Shown piece by piece: positions 22,601-35,469 of a stretch of DNA of 64,000 nt (its first letter is position 1; every line of letters begins with the position of its first letter). Source of the DNA: Marvania coccoides (lineage: Eukaryota > Chlorophyta > Trebouxiophyceae > Chlorellales > Chlorellaceae); the NCBI GenBank assembly GCA_963854735.1, contig OY978107.1, positions 751,501-815,500 on the forward strand, in the 5' to 3' direction. The notes beneath the pieces are model-generated. The model saw only the letters and a program-made list of their open reading frames with translations. It did no database searches and was not told where the DNA came from. A program made the position numbers and the translations under genes.

Positions 22601-23452
22601 CCGGCACAGCGCCTGCGAAGTTTTAGAAAATCAGTGTTCATAAATATAATGCTCCCAAGCGTTGACCACTAGTAAGTCAACATCACGCATCCAGTATGGC
22701 TATTAGACTCACTCGCAGGTGTTGGCATTGGTGAGGCGGTAGGCCGTGACGCACTTGGTGCAGGTGCCGATGGAGCACTCCCGGCAGCCCACCGTTGAGC
22801 CGCACGTAAGGGTGCACACGCCGTTGGAAAACGCGTAACCTGCTATGCACTTGGTGCAGTAGCCGATGTCGGTGTCGCACCGGTTGCAGTTGGGATCAGT
22901 GCATTGCTGTAATATTTGAAGGAGATGGATATTGGTGTGAAATAATTGCCAGCGTCATATCGCTTTTAGGGCAGTACTCGATAAAGCATGACGTACCACG
23001 CAGTCTATGGTGTTGTTTCCGCTGTAGTTGGGGACCAGGCCATAGTTTTGGCGGCACTGCGAGGGCGTTTGATGATGTTGAGATTTTGAATCGACAGATG
23101 GGCGGCAAGAATCGCGCTGAAAAAACAAATCAGACTCGCCAGGGTGCAGGCGCTGAGGTCATACGAGGGGCATTCTTTGCAATTGTAATCGTTGCTGGTG
23201 ATGCAGGTGCACTCATCCTGCGCAGTGGCGACGGGGGCCGACGCCATGGCAGCTATGCCCAAGACGAAGAGCATCAGACCCCGTGGGCGCCCTCGGCGGT
23301 TTTGCTCAGCGCCCACCTGCGATTATAGATGTATCAAACGATGTGAGGGACTGGTGTAAAGGCGTCGCGAGATGGTGGTGGTATTTCGGCGGGGCTCCCC
23401 ACACGAAAAACGGCCGCCGTCGCTAGTTATCCCCTCTCACCGCGGGACCCAT
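19681..23452 (-). CDS. Secreted Cys-rich protein with seven-repeat RCC1/CW-type beta-propeller
   Basis: Twelve exons, minus strand: 23452-23441, 23316-23140, 23056-22997, 22906-22713, 22612-22480, 22400-21858, 21752-21271, 21188-21037, 20963-20850, 20772-20554, 20342-19998, 19832-19681; 860 aa. Order of parts: signal peptide (hydrophobic LMLFVLGIAAMASAPVATA, about residues 18-37), growth-factor-receptor/TNFR-like Cys clusters (residues about 40-205, CxxC-rich), a central segment, and a fibronectin-III-like stretch (about 380-450). Seven CW/FG-x-N-x-x-G-x-L/T/C-G repeats then run to the C-terminus, one propeller's worth. No membrane anchor or kinase is visible, so it is probably secreted. The combination recalls the ectodomain of plant CRINKLY4 receptors, with the order reversed. 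The 12-nt first exon and the GC donor of intron 2 (23139-23057, CTG/GCGAGT) are the least certain parts. Confidence 0.85.
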
Positions 23453-24774
23453 CGTGGCAGGGCTGGGATGGCTCTAGCAGAGTCTAGATGAGGATATCAA
23501 CCTGCGGCCATGAGAGAGCGGGAACTGACACTTTTGTGTGAATATGGATTGTTCGATTATTTCGATTGAAAAAGCTGGGCCCGTTGGCATGCCAACCAGC
23601 AATCCCCCCGTCGAACGGTGGGTATCACAGCCGCTTGGCAGGGGAAAACTGCGAAGTGTATCGTTCGTCTTGAATTTACAAAAAGAAGCTGAAAGCGTCA
23701 TTGCCCAAAACGAGCATGAAAAGCTGTGATCGCACCTCGATTGCTTTTGCTTGCAACAAGGTGGATGTGCACACGCCCAGTACTTTTTATATGCAACGCC
23801 CACGAGATGGGCGCTCTGCTAGTTGCATCTTTGGTGAAGAAGTTCCTCCCGAAGCTCGCCATGTGTCTGCCAAGAAGCCGTACCGTACCTCTCGCTCGTA
23901 TCGGCAGCTGTGTTTCGAAAAGTAGTGTACCTCCGTCGTATCGTAGATATCTGGAATTGTATTTATTTATTTGGTAAAGGAGGGCAGTAGGAATTCAGTT
24001 TTTGGGAAGGCCAAATGCGAGTCTTTGGGAGGGCCAAATGCCGGGAATGTGAAGTACTTTTCGGCAAGCACGGTTTTCACGGTGTATCGTTCCGAATTTT
24101 GAACCATTTTAAACAACTAAATGCTTTTTATATAGCTATCTTCGTCCTATATTTTTAATAAATTGAAAAACCTGCGAAAGACTCGCGAACATTGTGCGGG
24201 CTGTTGAGATGTGGACGAAAAAATAATATCCTTTTCCCTTCGCTGTACCATGATTCTAAGCGCATTCCAGGCACCATAATTATGTTTGACCACGTTAGAT
24301 TCATGTGGGAGGGTTGGTTTAATTTCATATTAAATTTAATATTCAGCGGTAGACAAGAGTGTCAAAGGACGCGAGCAAACTACTATCTATCTGAAATTTG
24401 GATGGACAGGGTGGTATATTTTAAATTTGTAAATGGGGTATATCATGGGGAAATAAACAATAACCGATTTGGCAATGAATCAGGCCGGCAATAGCAGCAC
24501 CCATCATTGTAGCAATAGAATTCTCGTGAGCTCCCCTAGCTTCTGCCTCGGGTTCTTAACGGGAATGGTTAAATAGAATTATAATACACACATATGAAAA
24601 GGGGTGAATCGGAAGCTATTATAAAATAATAGAAGGTATACGAATAAGAGGGATATACATATAAGAGGGAAATTGATTAATATAAAAACACTTTTCAAAC
24701 TTAGTAAACTTATTTTATTCTTCTGCCCCGTCCAGGCCACTCATAACTTCATCCTCAGCCTCCTTCATCAGCAA
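23453..24774. other. Intergenic, 1.3 kb
   Basis: Several frames up to 109 codons occur at 23474-23977, but they overlap on both strands and none resembles a known family. The segment 24000-24730 is AT-rich (poly-AT near 24590-24700). I see no RNA gene or transposase. Confidence 0.45.
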
Positions 24775-25701
24775 TCAAATCGCCAGCAGCCAGCAAATCC
24801 AGCCCATTTGTGCCTTGTTGTTCTCCGACATCTCTTTCGCCCACTTCTTCACCAACTGGTTCACGGTGAGTTTGTTGTCAACCCTCTCTCTCTCCAGCTT
24901 ATCTCCTGCAGCAAAACCAGTTACCCCAACAGCAACCCCACCGCATGCTGCTGCCTGCTGCATCAAGCTCTTCGTCTCACCCAGCTTGGTCATCAGCGCC
25001 CTCACCTCGTGCATTCGCTGGGCATCCAGCTTGGTGTTCTGGGCATCTAGCTTGGCATCTATCTTGGTGTCCAGGTTGGCCAGCGTCTGGCGCAGCTCCC
25101 TGGCGTTGCCAGCCAGCTTGGCGTCCAGGTTGGCCAGCGTCCGCCGCTGCACAATAATTGGCCACAGTATGCGAGCGCTTGAGGGCCAGGATCGTCCTGA
25201 GTACGGCGGTTCTAACGCCATTGATAAGGACTCGCATCCGACGGCCGGCTTCGGCAGCGAAATGCTGGAGCAGCGCCGGACTCTGTTCAATCTGAACGCC
25301 AAGCTAGACACCACGCTGTTCAACCTGGACGCCAAGAAGGCTGACAACGCCAGGGAGCTGGTTTCCAGGTTGGCCAGCGTCTGGCGCAGTTCCCTGGCGT
25401 TCTCAGCAAGCTTGGCGTCTAGCTTGGCGTCCAGATTGAACAGCGTGGTGTCTAGCTTGGCCTCGAGATTGAACAGAGTCCGGCGCTGCTCCAGCATTTC
25501 GCTGCCGAAGCCGGCCGTCGGATGCGAGTCCTGATCAATGGCGTCAGAACCGCCGTACTCAGGACGATCCTGGCCCTCAAGCGCTCGCATACTGTGGCCA
25601 CGAGGCCACTTCCCTGCACCGCGAGGATTTGGGGAGCACAGTAGGCCCGGGCGACACCTCGTTGTTGCAAAGTGGGAGGATGCCACCGCCAAGGCAGCCA
25701 T
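24775..25701 (-). CDS. Coiled-coil protein, unassigned, carrying an internal inverted duplication
   Basis: Open frame from the ATG at 25701, 308 aa; the frame extends further upstream without another likely start. The N-terminus (MAALAVASSHFATTRCRPGL...) is Ala/Arg/Ser-rich and may be an organelle-targeting peptide. Next come repeated helical units of the type LFNLDAKLDAKLAENARELR and TLANLDTKIDAKLDAQNTKL, clear coiled-coil repeats. A weakly hydrophobic segment (AAACGGVAVGVTGFAAG) precedes the charged C-terminus. The middle of the frame is the reverse complement of its own 5' part, so about 70 residues there read as antisense Leu/Ser-rich sequence. The uninterrupted ancestral protein was probably shorter. 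Function unknown; it may be a recently damaged gene. Confidence 0.5.
   Translation of the reverse strand: MAALAVASSHFATTRCRPGLLCSPNPRGAGKWPRGHSMRALEGQDRPEYGGSDAIDQDSHPTAGFGSEMLEQRRTLFNLEAKLDTTLFNLDAKLDAKLAENARELRQTLANLETSSLALSAFLASRLNSVVSSLAFRLNRVRRCSSISLPKPAVGCESLSMALEPPYSGRSWPSSARILWPIIVQRRTLANLDAKLAGNARELRQTLANLDTKIDAKLDAQNTKLDAQRMHEVRALMTKLGETKSLMQQAAACGGVAVGVTGFAAGDKLERERVDNKLTVNQLVKKWAKEMSENNKAQMGWICWLLAI
25160..25599. repeat. Large near-perfect inverted repeat (about 200-bp arms, 26-bp loop)
   Basis: The left arm 25160-25360 begins GGCCACAGTATGCGAGCG. The right arm 25387-25599 ends in its reverse complement. Arms match at almost all positions, with a short deletion of about 12 bp in the left arm near 25338 and a few substitutions. 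The spacer is about 26 bp. It lies inside an open reading frame. The high identity suggests a recent event. Confidence 0.85.
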
Positions 25702-26549
25702 TGTGTTATTATTTAGATAACCGAAGGTCCAACACGCTGTTGAAACGTCTTGCAGATGGCGACTCCAGAAATCGGAATGAAGATGAAATGAATAGACGCA
25801 AACATATGAACAAACAAACAAAAAATAAACAAACAAACAAGCAGCAGCGCGGTGCCTAGAGAAGCGGCGCAAAGAACGTCAATTTTTTTTTCACACGGGA
25901 AAGGGGGTGACATTTTTTTTGCGACACTCGAGAACGAGTGTTTCATAAAGAAGGTGGGCATTTCAATATTTGTGGAAATGAGGCATACGTCACGTTATAC
26001 GGGAGCAACATCGCACAGAAGGGCCGTTTGCCACCCAACGCACCGGCCGCCATTCCCCAACAAAGTACCGATACAAACCGAGGCCCAGCGCCCCTGTGGC
26101 AGCGTACCAGCTGGGGCCCACAGGAATACCGAGAAGCAAATGTGTGGGGATGTGTGTAGAAGCAAAATTGCAAACACTCGCTACCCTGTAATGTATGTAT
26201 GTATGTATGTACGAGACCCCTGCTTCGTTATTTCGAATTCGCCGCACGCTGCTGTCAAAATGCCGCTGATCGCCGCTTGGTCGGCTGTTGACGGAGCCGC
26301 TGGTGGGCTGTTGGAGGGGAGAAGGGGTGGAAGATGGCCGGAGAAGGGATCGGCGAGATGAGGAGGGATATCCAGGTCCACCGCAACTGTGGTGGCAGTG
26401 GCAGTGGCCTGGTCGGGGTGTCGCTGACGGGCCTAGTCTCGCTGACACCTAACTGAGATACTGGTGCTGATTGTGGACTGGCAAAGGCCTTGGGCAAGCC
26501 GCTGGGCGTCTCTATGGGGGATGCATAGAGAGCAGAAATAAACCCATTT
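25702..26549. other. Intergenic, 0.85 kb
   Basis: Contains an (ATGT)n microsatellite at about 26191-26211 and T/A tracts. Frames here overlap on both strands and have no recognised similarity. Confidence 0.45.
26191..26211. repeat. (ATGT)n microsatellite
   Basis: Five tandem tetranucleotide units. No function inferred. Confidence 0.7.
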
Positions 26550-28177
26550 TTACCGGGTCCGAAACAGCGAAGTGTTGCCCACTCCAGTGGGCACTCCTGG
26601 AGCACATTTGTCTGCCTGTCCTATCCGGAACCTGCGAACAAACCCTGCTACCGCCACCTCCACCGCCTCAGCGTCGTCTTCATGTATGCTGTGCCCCGCG
26701 CGCGGCAGCAGCACCAGCTGAAATTTGCCCTGCATCTGCCCTATTGTGAGCTCTCGGTCAAGTCGGTCGGTGCCAGCCAAAATCAACACTTTAGGCACCC
26801 GCAGAGAGAGAAAAGTGGTGGAGAGGCCACGGTACCACCCCTCCCAGTGCACAGCGCTCTTTGCGAGGTCCGTACGCCACACCCAGCTGCCCTCAGTGCC
26901 GCCACCACCGCTGATGTTGTCTTCTTCGCTTTCGTCTCTAAAGGCCGACGATTGCGCTGGAAGCTGCTCAGGGCGTCGCATGGGCGGCCTTGGGGGTAGT
27001 GAAGCTGGCGGCGTCGGTGCCGCGCCCTCGCTGATGCGGCCTAATGGCTGCTGAGCAGTCGCCGGCCCAGCTGGCTGCCGACTGCTGCTGCCGTTTACAT
27101 CGCCGATGTTTTTACGATCTTCGTTTAGACGAAGTGTGAGCATGGCAGGGACAGACACCTCTGCGGCTTCTCGGCACCGGCTAAATCCTGTGGAGACGGC
27201 CCAAGCCACGGCAGCTTGTGGAGATTCAAAAGAAGCGGGACGGCGCTGCAGTACAGACTGCATGTACTGCAGGGATGCCAGCGCAGTGCCCTCCACCACC
27301 TGCGAATAAAACCCCATAACATGACATGTGCGGGAGGGGGTAGAGTAATAAACTAAAAAAACCGGTACCGCTGTAATTTGAACTATTCTGCTGGATAATA
27401 GGAATTAAGCACCAGCAGATAATTGCACTTTCTTACATCGATGACTACGATGCCTTCCAGAGTAGGGATGGCTGGCTGCAGCTTGGCGTTCCCCCCACTG
27501 CCGGCGCTTTCTTCTTGGCTGTCGTGGTGTGTGTTGTCGCCAGCTGGCAGCATCAGCGACGCTGCATGCACCGCAATGGCCCCGCCCATGGAATGCCCCA
27601 CCAGCAGTGTGGGAGGGGGTTGGGATTCAGCGGCGAAGAGCTGCGCCCACAGGGCAGCCACGTCAGCAGCAAGCGTGGCTGCATTGATCAAATTTATGCT
27701 CAAAAACGCATAATTAGAAGAGGGAAACGAATACTACGCTTAAAAATAAGCAACTTGAAACATTTATAATTGGCTGACGCCAAGCAACCGCGTTGCGTTG
27801 GTTTGAGCACAACATATTTTAGGCCAGAGAAAAGTTGGAAGCAAGGAACGTGGTTAGGGGTGGAGGGGGGGGGTGCAAGAAGGAAAAATTTCTCATTTTT
27901 TACCTGCAGAGAGGTCGGCATCGTTCGTAGACACAGTCAGGCCGTGTCCCCGCAGGTCTGGAGCAAACACCCTGCAGCAGGATTTCAGGTTGGCCGCCAG
28001 CAGTGCCCACGTGAGGCCCGAGTAGCCGCCGCCGTGCAGGAGCAGCGCAACGGGGCCAGAGTCGCCGGCGGAGTAGACGTTGAACGTGATTTCGCGGGAG
28101 GCGCAGGGCACGGTGCGGCAGGAGTCGAAGAAGGGGTGCCAAGCCGGCGGCGATGGTTCAGCGGAAATGGCAGCCAT
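26550..28177 (-). CDS. PPME1: Protein phosphatase methylesterase 1
   Basis: Exons 28177-27904, 27678-27437, 27299-26550; 421 aa. An alpha/beta-hydrolase that removes the methyl ester from the C-terminal leucine of the PP2A catalytic subunit and so controls holoenzyme assembly. Visible: oxyanion segment LLLHGGGYSGLTWA, DLRGHG, the exon 1/2 junction ADLSAATLAADV, the nucleophile elbow GHSMGGAIAVH with the catalytic Ser, IDVVEGTA, GWYRGLSTTFLS, LAGTDRLDRELTIGQMQGKF and the catalytic His in AGHSIHED. An insert of about 80 residues rich in Pro/Ser/Gly lies between VVEGTA and the VWR motif; the family has a variable loop there. The C-terminal tail (GVGNTSLFRTR) is not typical and shares a short repeat with 19517-19532. 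Introns are GT-AG. Confidence 0.93.
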
Positions 28178-29341
28178 GGTGTGTTTGACTGGGGTTTGAT
28201 ACTGGGCCAGTGAAATAGGTGAAGCTTTCAAAAATACTGAAAAGCGACAGGTTGGTTTGGGAAAATAAATAGCGAAAAAAAAATTTATTCGAACGACAAG
28301 GGAAAAATATGACAACTGGTGCGTGTCGGGCGCAGCCAGCTGCTCGACGCCTTGTTTTCCAAGGAAAAATTTGGAATTGAAAATGAATAGCGCAATCCTG
28401 TTTTACTCGGCTCCCACTACCGTAGATTATAATTCCCGAGTTTTGGGTTTTAAGCAGCAGCGCTAAAAATGCATGGCACTTTTCATTCGCGCTGAAAATG
28501 CAGAGCAAAGGCAGCTCTAAACAGGTGCGCTTATGAGCGCTCCCGGCACTAACGCTGAAAAGCACATTTCAACACTTGCGCAAGCTGCTGCCGCCGTTGC
28601 CTGGGCGCTTGCACGCAGGTACGCTGCAAAGTGCTATTACGCGGCTGTGCAATTTTGGACCGTTACAAAAGTGCGTTAATTTATGCTCATCTGCAGATTT
28701 CACCCCGCCCGCTAATTGCAGCTAGCGGAGCGCCTCGCCCTGGCCCTCCGCAGGGTGCTCTCCTCCTCGCCTTCTCCCCCCTCCGCCTCACTCCATGGGC
28801 TGCGACCCCACCTCAACCTCCCACAGCGGCAGGATTATGGAGTTCTTGGGGTTGAGACAGCGCTTGCACTGAAAGCGAACAATAACACTGCGCTTATTAA
28901 TATTTTATTGCACCAGCACCCAGCAGCGGCGCCTACAATACTGAGACTGGTAGATTTCTTTGCGGTTTGGCCACAAAGTTCAAATTTTTTGCGTTATGTT
29001 CAATTTTAATATATTTGTAGTTCAATTTTTTGGCGTTTGGGAATTGTGGGATGGCGGAACCCATGCAAATAGCTTCCCCCTCCCCCCCCCCTTCTCTCAG
29101 CTTCAGCTGAGAAGGTCCTGCTGCGATAGCGAGGCGGTGCTTCATTCTGTCAATCTATGCTTTACACGCTTAATAAAAAGGAATAAACTCGAGTACCAAT
29201 AGGCGGGAAAAAATGTTATTCTCGTCGAGATAAAGTTTATAATTCCATAATTCAATAAACACGTAAGTAAATATAATAAATAATTAATAGGTCACATACA
29301 TCACGAGAAGCAATTCAATTTTCAAGACATTATTGCGTTTG
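28178..29341. other. Intergenic with a weak coding-like stretch at 28531-29008
   Basis: A GC-rich patch on the plus strand (28531-28619 ATG frame MSAPGTNAEKHISTLAQAAA ending in a good AG/GTACG donor; second patch 28722-28930 after TTGCAG) looks coding. I could not join the pieces without meeting a stop, so no gene is called. The rest is AT-rich. Confidence 0.35.
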
Positions 29342-30244
29342 TCAGCTTCTTGCAAACAACCCAATACCCAGCACCGCCAAAGACGCCCCCGCCAGCTTTA
29401 TCGGCGTGTAGGGCTCTTTCAGCAGCGTCCAGCTGATAACAAACACGAGAATGGTCTTGGCGTGGCCCAGCACCTGGAACGACAGCGCCGAGAACTTGCC
29501 CAGGCACTGGTACTGCGTGAGGTTCACCGCCACTGCCAGCATCGACGAAAAAGCGAGGCCTAACATTACAGCAGTACTCCACGGAAAATCGCTGACCCAA
29601 GCGTTCGCAAAGAACCGATCCAACGTGGGTCCAATGAGTACGAGGGCCACCGTCTGAGCGGGAGCCACGCAGCCCAGCAGATCCGCTGCTGCTGCCCCGG
29701 TGTCTTGTAAATACTTTCGCACGGTGATCTGCTGCAGGCTGGAAGAAACCACCGAGGTGCCTGCTGCCATGAGCCCAATCAATGACATTTCCATTTTCAG
29801 GTCGTCTACAACCACGGCTGCCACGCCGGCCAGAATCAGCATCATGATGGCGATGCGCCGGGGACCAACTCGCGTGCTCAAAATAATTCGTTCGAGAATG
29901 GCGGTGCAAGGGGCGATCAACAGTTTCGCGACTTGGTAAAATGTGACGGTGTTCAACATCAAAGACAGGTTGAGACTGATGATGGAAAGGCAGCCTATGA
30001 ACACCAGAATGACCAGGCGCTTCATGCCCAGCATGCTGAGGCCGCTCTCTTTGGAGGAGGGGCGCAGCACGAGGGCGCTGGCACCGAAATGAAGGGCGGT
30101 CATGCACGTGACAAATCGAAATTTGTACCGTTGCATCACAAACTTGTTTGCAAAAACAATGGCGACGCTGAAGAAAACGTTTGCAGCCCACAGGGCCGAG
30201 TGGTAGGCGCTCATTTTATTAGTTTGGAAGAGATTGCTGTCCAT
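29342..30244 (-). CDS. Nucleotide-sugar / triose-phosphate translocator family transporter
   Basis: Intronless frame of 300 aa from the ATG at 30244; an alternative Met 10 codons later would also keep all helices. It belongs to the TPT/NST (drug/metabolite transporter) superfamily, which exchanges nucleotide sugars for NMP across the Golgi/ER membrane or phosphorylated sugars across plastid envelopes. About ten hydrophobic segments are visible. They include HSALWAANVFFSVAIVFANK at the start, a family-typical SLNLSLMLNTVTFYQVAKL, and FSALSFQVLGHAKTILVFVI near the end. No plastid transit peptide is apparent, so a Golgi nucleotide-sugar transporter is more likely; the sugar cannot be told. The absence of introns is unusual among its neighbours. 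Confidence 0.88.
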   Translation of the reverse strand: MDSNLFQTNKMSAYHSALWAANVFFSVAIVFANKFVMQRYKFRFVTCMTALHFGASALVLRPSSKESGLSMLGMKRLVILVFIGCLSIISLNLSLMLNTVTFYQVAKLLIAPCTAILERIILSTRVGPRRIAIMMLILAGVAAVVVDDLKMEMSLIGLMAAGTSVVSSSLQQITVRKYLQDTGAAAADLLGCVAPAQTVALVLIGPTLDRFFANAWVSDFPWSTAVMLGLAFSSMLAVAVNLTQYQCLGKFSALSFQVLGHAKTILVFVISWTLLKEPYTPIKLAGASLAVLGIGLFARS

Positions 30245-31010
30245 GGAATAGTCAGCAGCGCGGGAATGGCGCTAAATTGCCAAAAACAAACTTGGGCCGA
30301 TCAGAAGATTGTATTTGGGACGGGATGGAACCTCACTTTGTTCCGGAGCCCGAAGAAACGCGGGGCAACGGCCCCTATGAACGTGAATAAAAAAAGCTAA
30401 AGGGGGGAATACGGCAGCACCAACAAGCCGCTTTCAATAATCACTATATGTCGATGTCAAGCTTCGCCAAAGAAAAACCGCGACAAGAGCTGCTGCAGCA
30501 AGCGTATTCAGCGGCTAAGAACGAGATAGACGCACGTGTAAATGAAACAAGCTGGCGATTCCATAAAAGGCTGGGTCTTTCGAATTTGTCGCTCAAATTC
30601 AATTCAAAGGGGGAAGAAGGCTGTCATTCTTTCATGAACGGCCTCCTGCAAAAATATCTGCTGAGAATAGCGCCGTCTTCATGGCGATGTCTTGGCTGGC
30701 CTTGCCATACGCGGCTGCCCATTCTTCTCACTCAACCATCCAGTTCGCCGCCCGTTCATTACAAAAAGCGATAGACGCTTAATCATTGCAGGCTCTCTCA
30801 CACACGTGACTGGCCACACGCATAACTGCAAACTACACCAACGTGCGGTCCCATCAGTCATCTATTCAAAGAAAACCGTCAAAGCTCTCTGTCGTCATGA
30901 TCAATTCATAGTCAGAACCAGCCGACCTAAATTTTTGCCTCTTCTTGACCGCCACAAAAGCAATAACAGTAAAAATAATTTTGAAATGTATGGGTCATTA
31001 TGCATATTTT
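30245..31010. other. Intergenic; weak plus-strand frame at 30448-30774
   Basis: One plus-strand frame of 108 codons (MSMSSFAKEKPRQELLQQAY...) has a charged helical start, but the later half looks non-coding. It could be the first exon of a small unrecognised gene. Nothing else is seen. Confidence 0.3.
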
Positions 31011-32692
<1,682 letters not shown>

Positions 32693-34072
32693 GGCGTAGC
32701 TGCATTACAGAGAGGGGGAAAAGTTGGGATGCGATCAAACTAGGTTGGGATATTTGAGGGAATTGATGAATCCAGCGACGCAAACTGACCTTTGAGAATG
32801 CTGATCAATAAAGGGGGGATGGCGGTTTGCTATTGTGGGGTTGCGAACGTTGAAAAAATATATGTATATATATGAAAATCCTAAAATATTCTGTGAAACC
32901 GTGTTCGGCAGACTCCTTCCGCGGTGATATTATATAAAAGAAGAAAACTCGTTACAAAAAACAATTATAAGAATGGATTGCGTGTGAAAGGGTTTGAAAG
33001 AAAAAAGTCCCACATTATGTTCACTTTGTAGGTAGCCAAAGTCCCACCTATGATGAGACCCTTCGCCTGCGCGCCATGCATGACACCGATGCCCTGATTT
33101 CATGCCCAGGGCGTCCATGCCGGGCTAAGCTTTTATTTTCGAAATGGGGGCGGCCGCTCCGTAGTTGGCGGGGCCACCAACAGAATTCCTATGCCCGAAG
33201 AAACAGTATAATATGCAGCGTAGCAGAAAGAACATATGGAGTGAGTGGTTGCTTCTGCAGTCTTCTCCTGAGCCACCGCACCTTTGTGAACATGCAAATT
33301 CATCGGTTGTTGCGGCGGAGGTGAATCAATAGCAGAACCTCTGCATCTGTGTCCAGGGTACCCTGTAGCCGAAGCTGCCATGGCGAGATGCTGTACGAGT
33401 TTCTCTCTGGCGCCACTCATTCGAACAGTTGTATAGCAGTGCCTCAGAATCAGCAAAAAGAAATACACAATTGTTCGGACACAACCATTTACGTAGATTT
33501 AGGTGGCAACTCGTGGGTTCCCCAGGATTTTTCCGCGGGTGCTTCTCGGGAATAGTAAAAAAGAAATCCCAGGCCTGAGGGCTCCGGAGGATCCCCACCG
33601 TGACACCGGGGGCCCACGTGCGTATTTCAGATTTCGGAGCAATAATTTTAATTTATAGTGTCGGCCCCGTAAAAAAAATGTCCATATGATATTACATTGA
33701 TCTTAGTATCCGCGGACAGAGGTGCCGAGCATAGATTAATCATCAAGCTGACAGTTGTGACGACAAACCTCGACTAAACGGCTGGAAACAGACAGAATTG
33801 GTGCGGAATAGAGTTAGACTGAAATTTGGTGGACGTTTATCAAGGTGCGGTGCTATTTTGCTGGTTTTTGAAATTTGAACTGCCAGTGCCTAACCCCCCC
33901 TCCCCTCCCCGTGCTTTCGAAAGCAGCCATCATCGCTGAACATTAGCGTCCCTACAACCGAGCTCTCCAACACACCCGTAAGTACTTTTTATTTTGGCAG
34001 GCAGTGGTGGGGCCCTTGCCGTTTGTTATCATATCGTTGCAAGCACGCAGACCCTCCCAAAAACGAAATAAA
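32693..34072. other. Intergenic, 1.4 kb
   Basis: Contains copy B of the 87-bp dispersed repeat (33470-33556) and AT-rich sequence with a TATATA run near 32855-32875. No gene is supported. Confidence 0.5.
33470..33556 (-). repeat. 87-bp dispersed repeat, copy B
   Basis: Reverse-complement match to 6680-6766: 80 of 87 positions by eye, no gaps. Both copies start at ACTATTCCCGAG and end at GTCCGAACAAT when read in the same sense. Confidence 0.75.
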
Positions 34073-34997
34073 ATGTCCCTGTATTCTTCTGTGGCGCGCG
34101 CAATACAGCACCGGCACGCTGCTTTGTCTCCAACTGACAGGAACAAGGTTTTGTTTGAAATCAAGTACTTTTTGTTTGGGATTCTGTTGCTTTTTTTAGT
34201 GCAGATGTCGTTTATAAAACACCCGTGGCACGCGTTTGAAAGACTGCAGCGGTTTGCGGCAGTGCTGGTCACTTTCCCCCTCGCTCTTGTCCCATCTCTC
34301 TTCCCTGCATTTTATCTCCGCCGTCGAGACTTCTACCTTTGTTGTTTCAAGCTTGCCGCCGTCGCCATGCCCGTTTATCAGAAGCTCGAAGGTATGCAGC
34401 GGGTCCTGGAAGCCCCAGCGACTCCGGGAGCTCTAGGCTTCCTGTATGACTTCTTACTGCGAATGCCGTTGGGTGAGCACAATCAACATTAAAATGCGGG
34501 TTGTTTACGGTTGACTACGCTTGAAACACTCAAATTTCACCTGTTTTATTCACAATTACGCTGAACTTCTTATTGCAGGGAGTAGGCTCTTGATTAGTCT
34601 TACGTTAGGGCTTGGCATGCCATCGCTGCGGCAGCTGTGGATTCAATTTGGCCTGCAGCTCTACTCCACCCTCGTATTAAGCAGAAATACCACGATGTGC
34701 GCCACCCCGCTCATGACAGACCCCCTCACTGTGGATCGCCTGCGAAATGTGGGCAGCGTGGTTGCCGACGCAATTTTGCCCTTTGCGCTCGGGCGGCTGG
34801 TGACGCCGGGAAAAGAGTGTTCCTTTGTGCTGAGGCTGATGCAGCTCGTGCTTGGGGTGGCAGTGCCAACGCTGCCCCTCGTGTTGAGGGGTCCAAAGGT
34901 GGACCCGCTGGCCAAAGATGAGCAGCGGGAGCTGCTGATTGCCTGTTGGCTGGGGCTGTCTTTGAGCGTGGTGATGGCATTATTGGTAGCGGACTAA
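34073..34997 (+). CDS. Multi-spanning membrane protein, unassigned (A)
   Basis: Exons 34073-34472 and 34579-34997; 272 aa. The start MSLYSSVARAIQHRHAALSP is followed by a hydrophobic segment (FEIKYFLFGILLLFLVQM). About four to five more hydrophobic stretches follow (AAVLVTFPLALVPSLFPAF, LLISLTLGLGM, LVLGVAVPTLPLVL, LLIACWLGLSLSVVMALLV). I recognise no known family. The segment MPSLRQLWIQF...MCATP and the LVLGVAVPTLPLV helix resemble corresponding parts of the membrane protein at 43235-44598, so the two may be distant relatives. The intron is GT-AG. Confidence 0.75.
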
Positions 34998-35205
34998 TTT
35001 TTAATACAGATCAGTTGATTCGACATAATTGTTGTATTGCTTGATACTCTAAATGAAGCCATGTCACTGCCGACATTTTTTTGTTTTTATAATGTTTATT
35101 TGTCTATTTTTTCCCCGTCTGAGTCTAGTGTTCATGTCTCTCTACGCATTGTTTTTTCTTTGTTCACATATTTGCTTTCCTATTTTTTTCCTATACGACG
35201 AAGAC

Positions 35206-35320
35206 CCTGCTAGAACTGGCGGCGGCAGACCTCACCAAGGTGGCCCTGGTGCGGGTGCACTCGGAGGGCGTGCAGGCGGCGAACAAGGCGGGCACAATGA
35301 GAGAGCGAGAGTCAAGTTAA
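35206..35320 (+). other. Orphan exon-like stretch
   Basis: After a T-rich tract and an AG, the frame reads TLLELAAADLTKVALVRVHS and continues with the composition of a real helical exon to a TAA at about 35320. No upstream exon with a matching phase is evident. It may be the last exon of an unrecognised gene, an alternative exon of the upstream membrane-protein gene, or a relic. Confidence 0.3.
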
Positions 35321-35469
35321 TGAAATGCAGAAATTAACGAGATAAATATGGTGGTTTAATTTAATTTATTATGCTTGCACATGCGGTGGTTCACGCTCCC
35401 TACTAGTTAGCTCATAGTAGCTGCCAGTGCGTAAACTTTGGTTGTTTACTGCACTGCGACGTCGGATGC

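Noticed and set aside
24815..25534. Plus-strand frame of 239 codons over the inverted repeat
   Set aside because: It is a mirror of the minus-strand coiled-coil frame through the palindrome; outside the arms it reads as antisense Leu/Ser-rich sequence.
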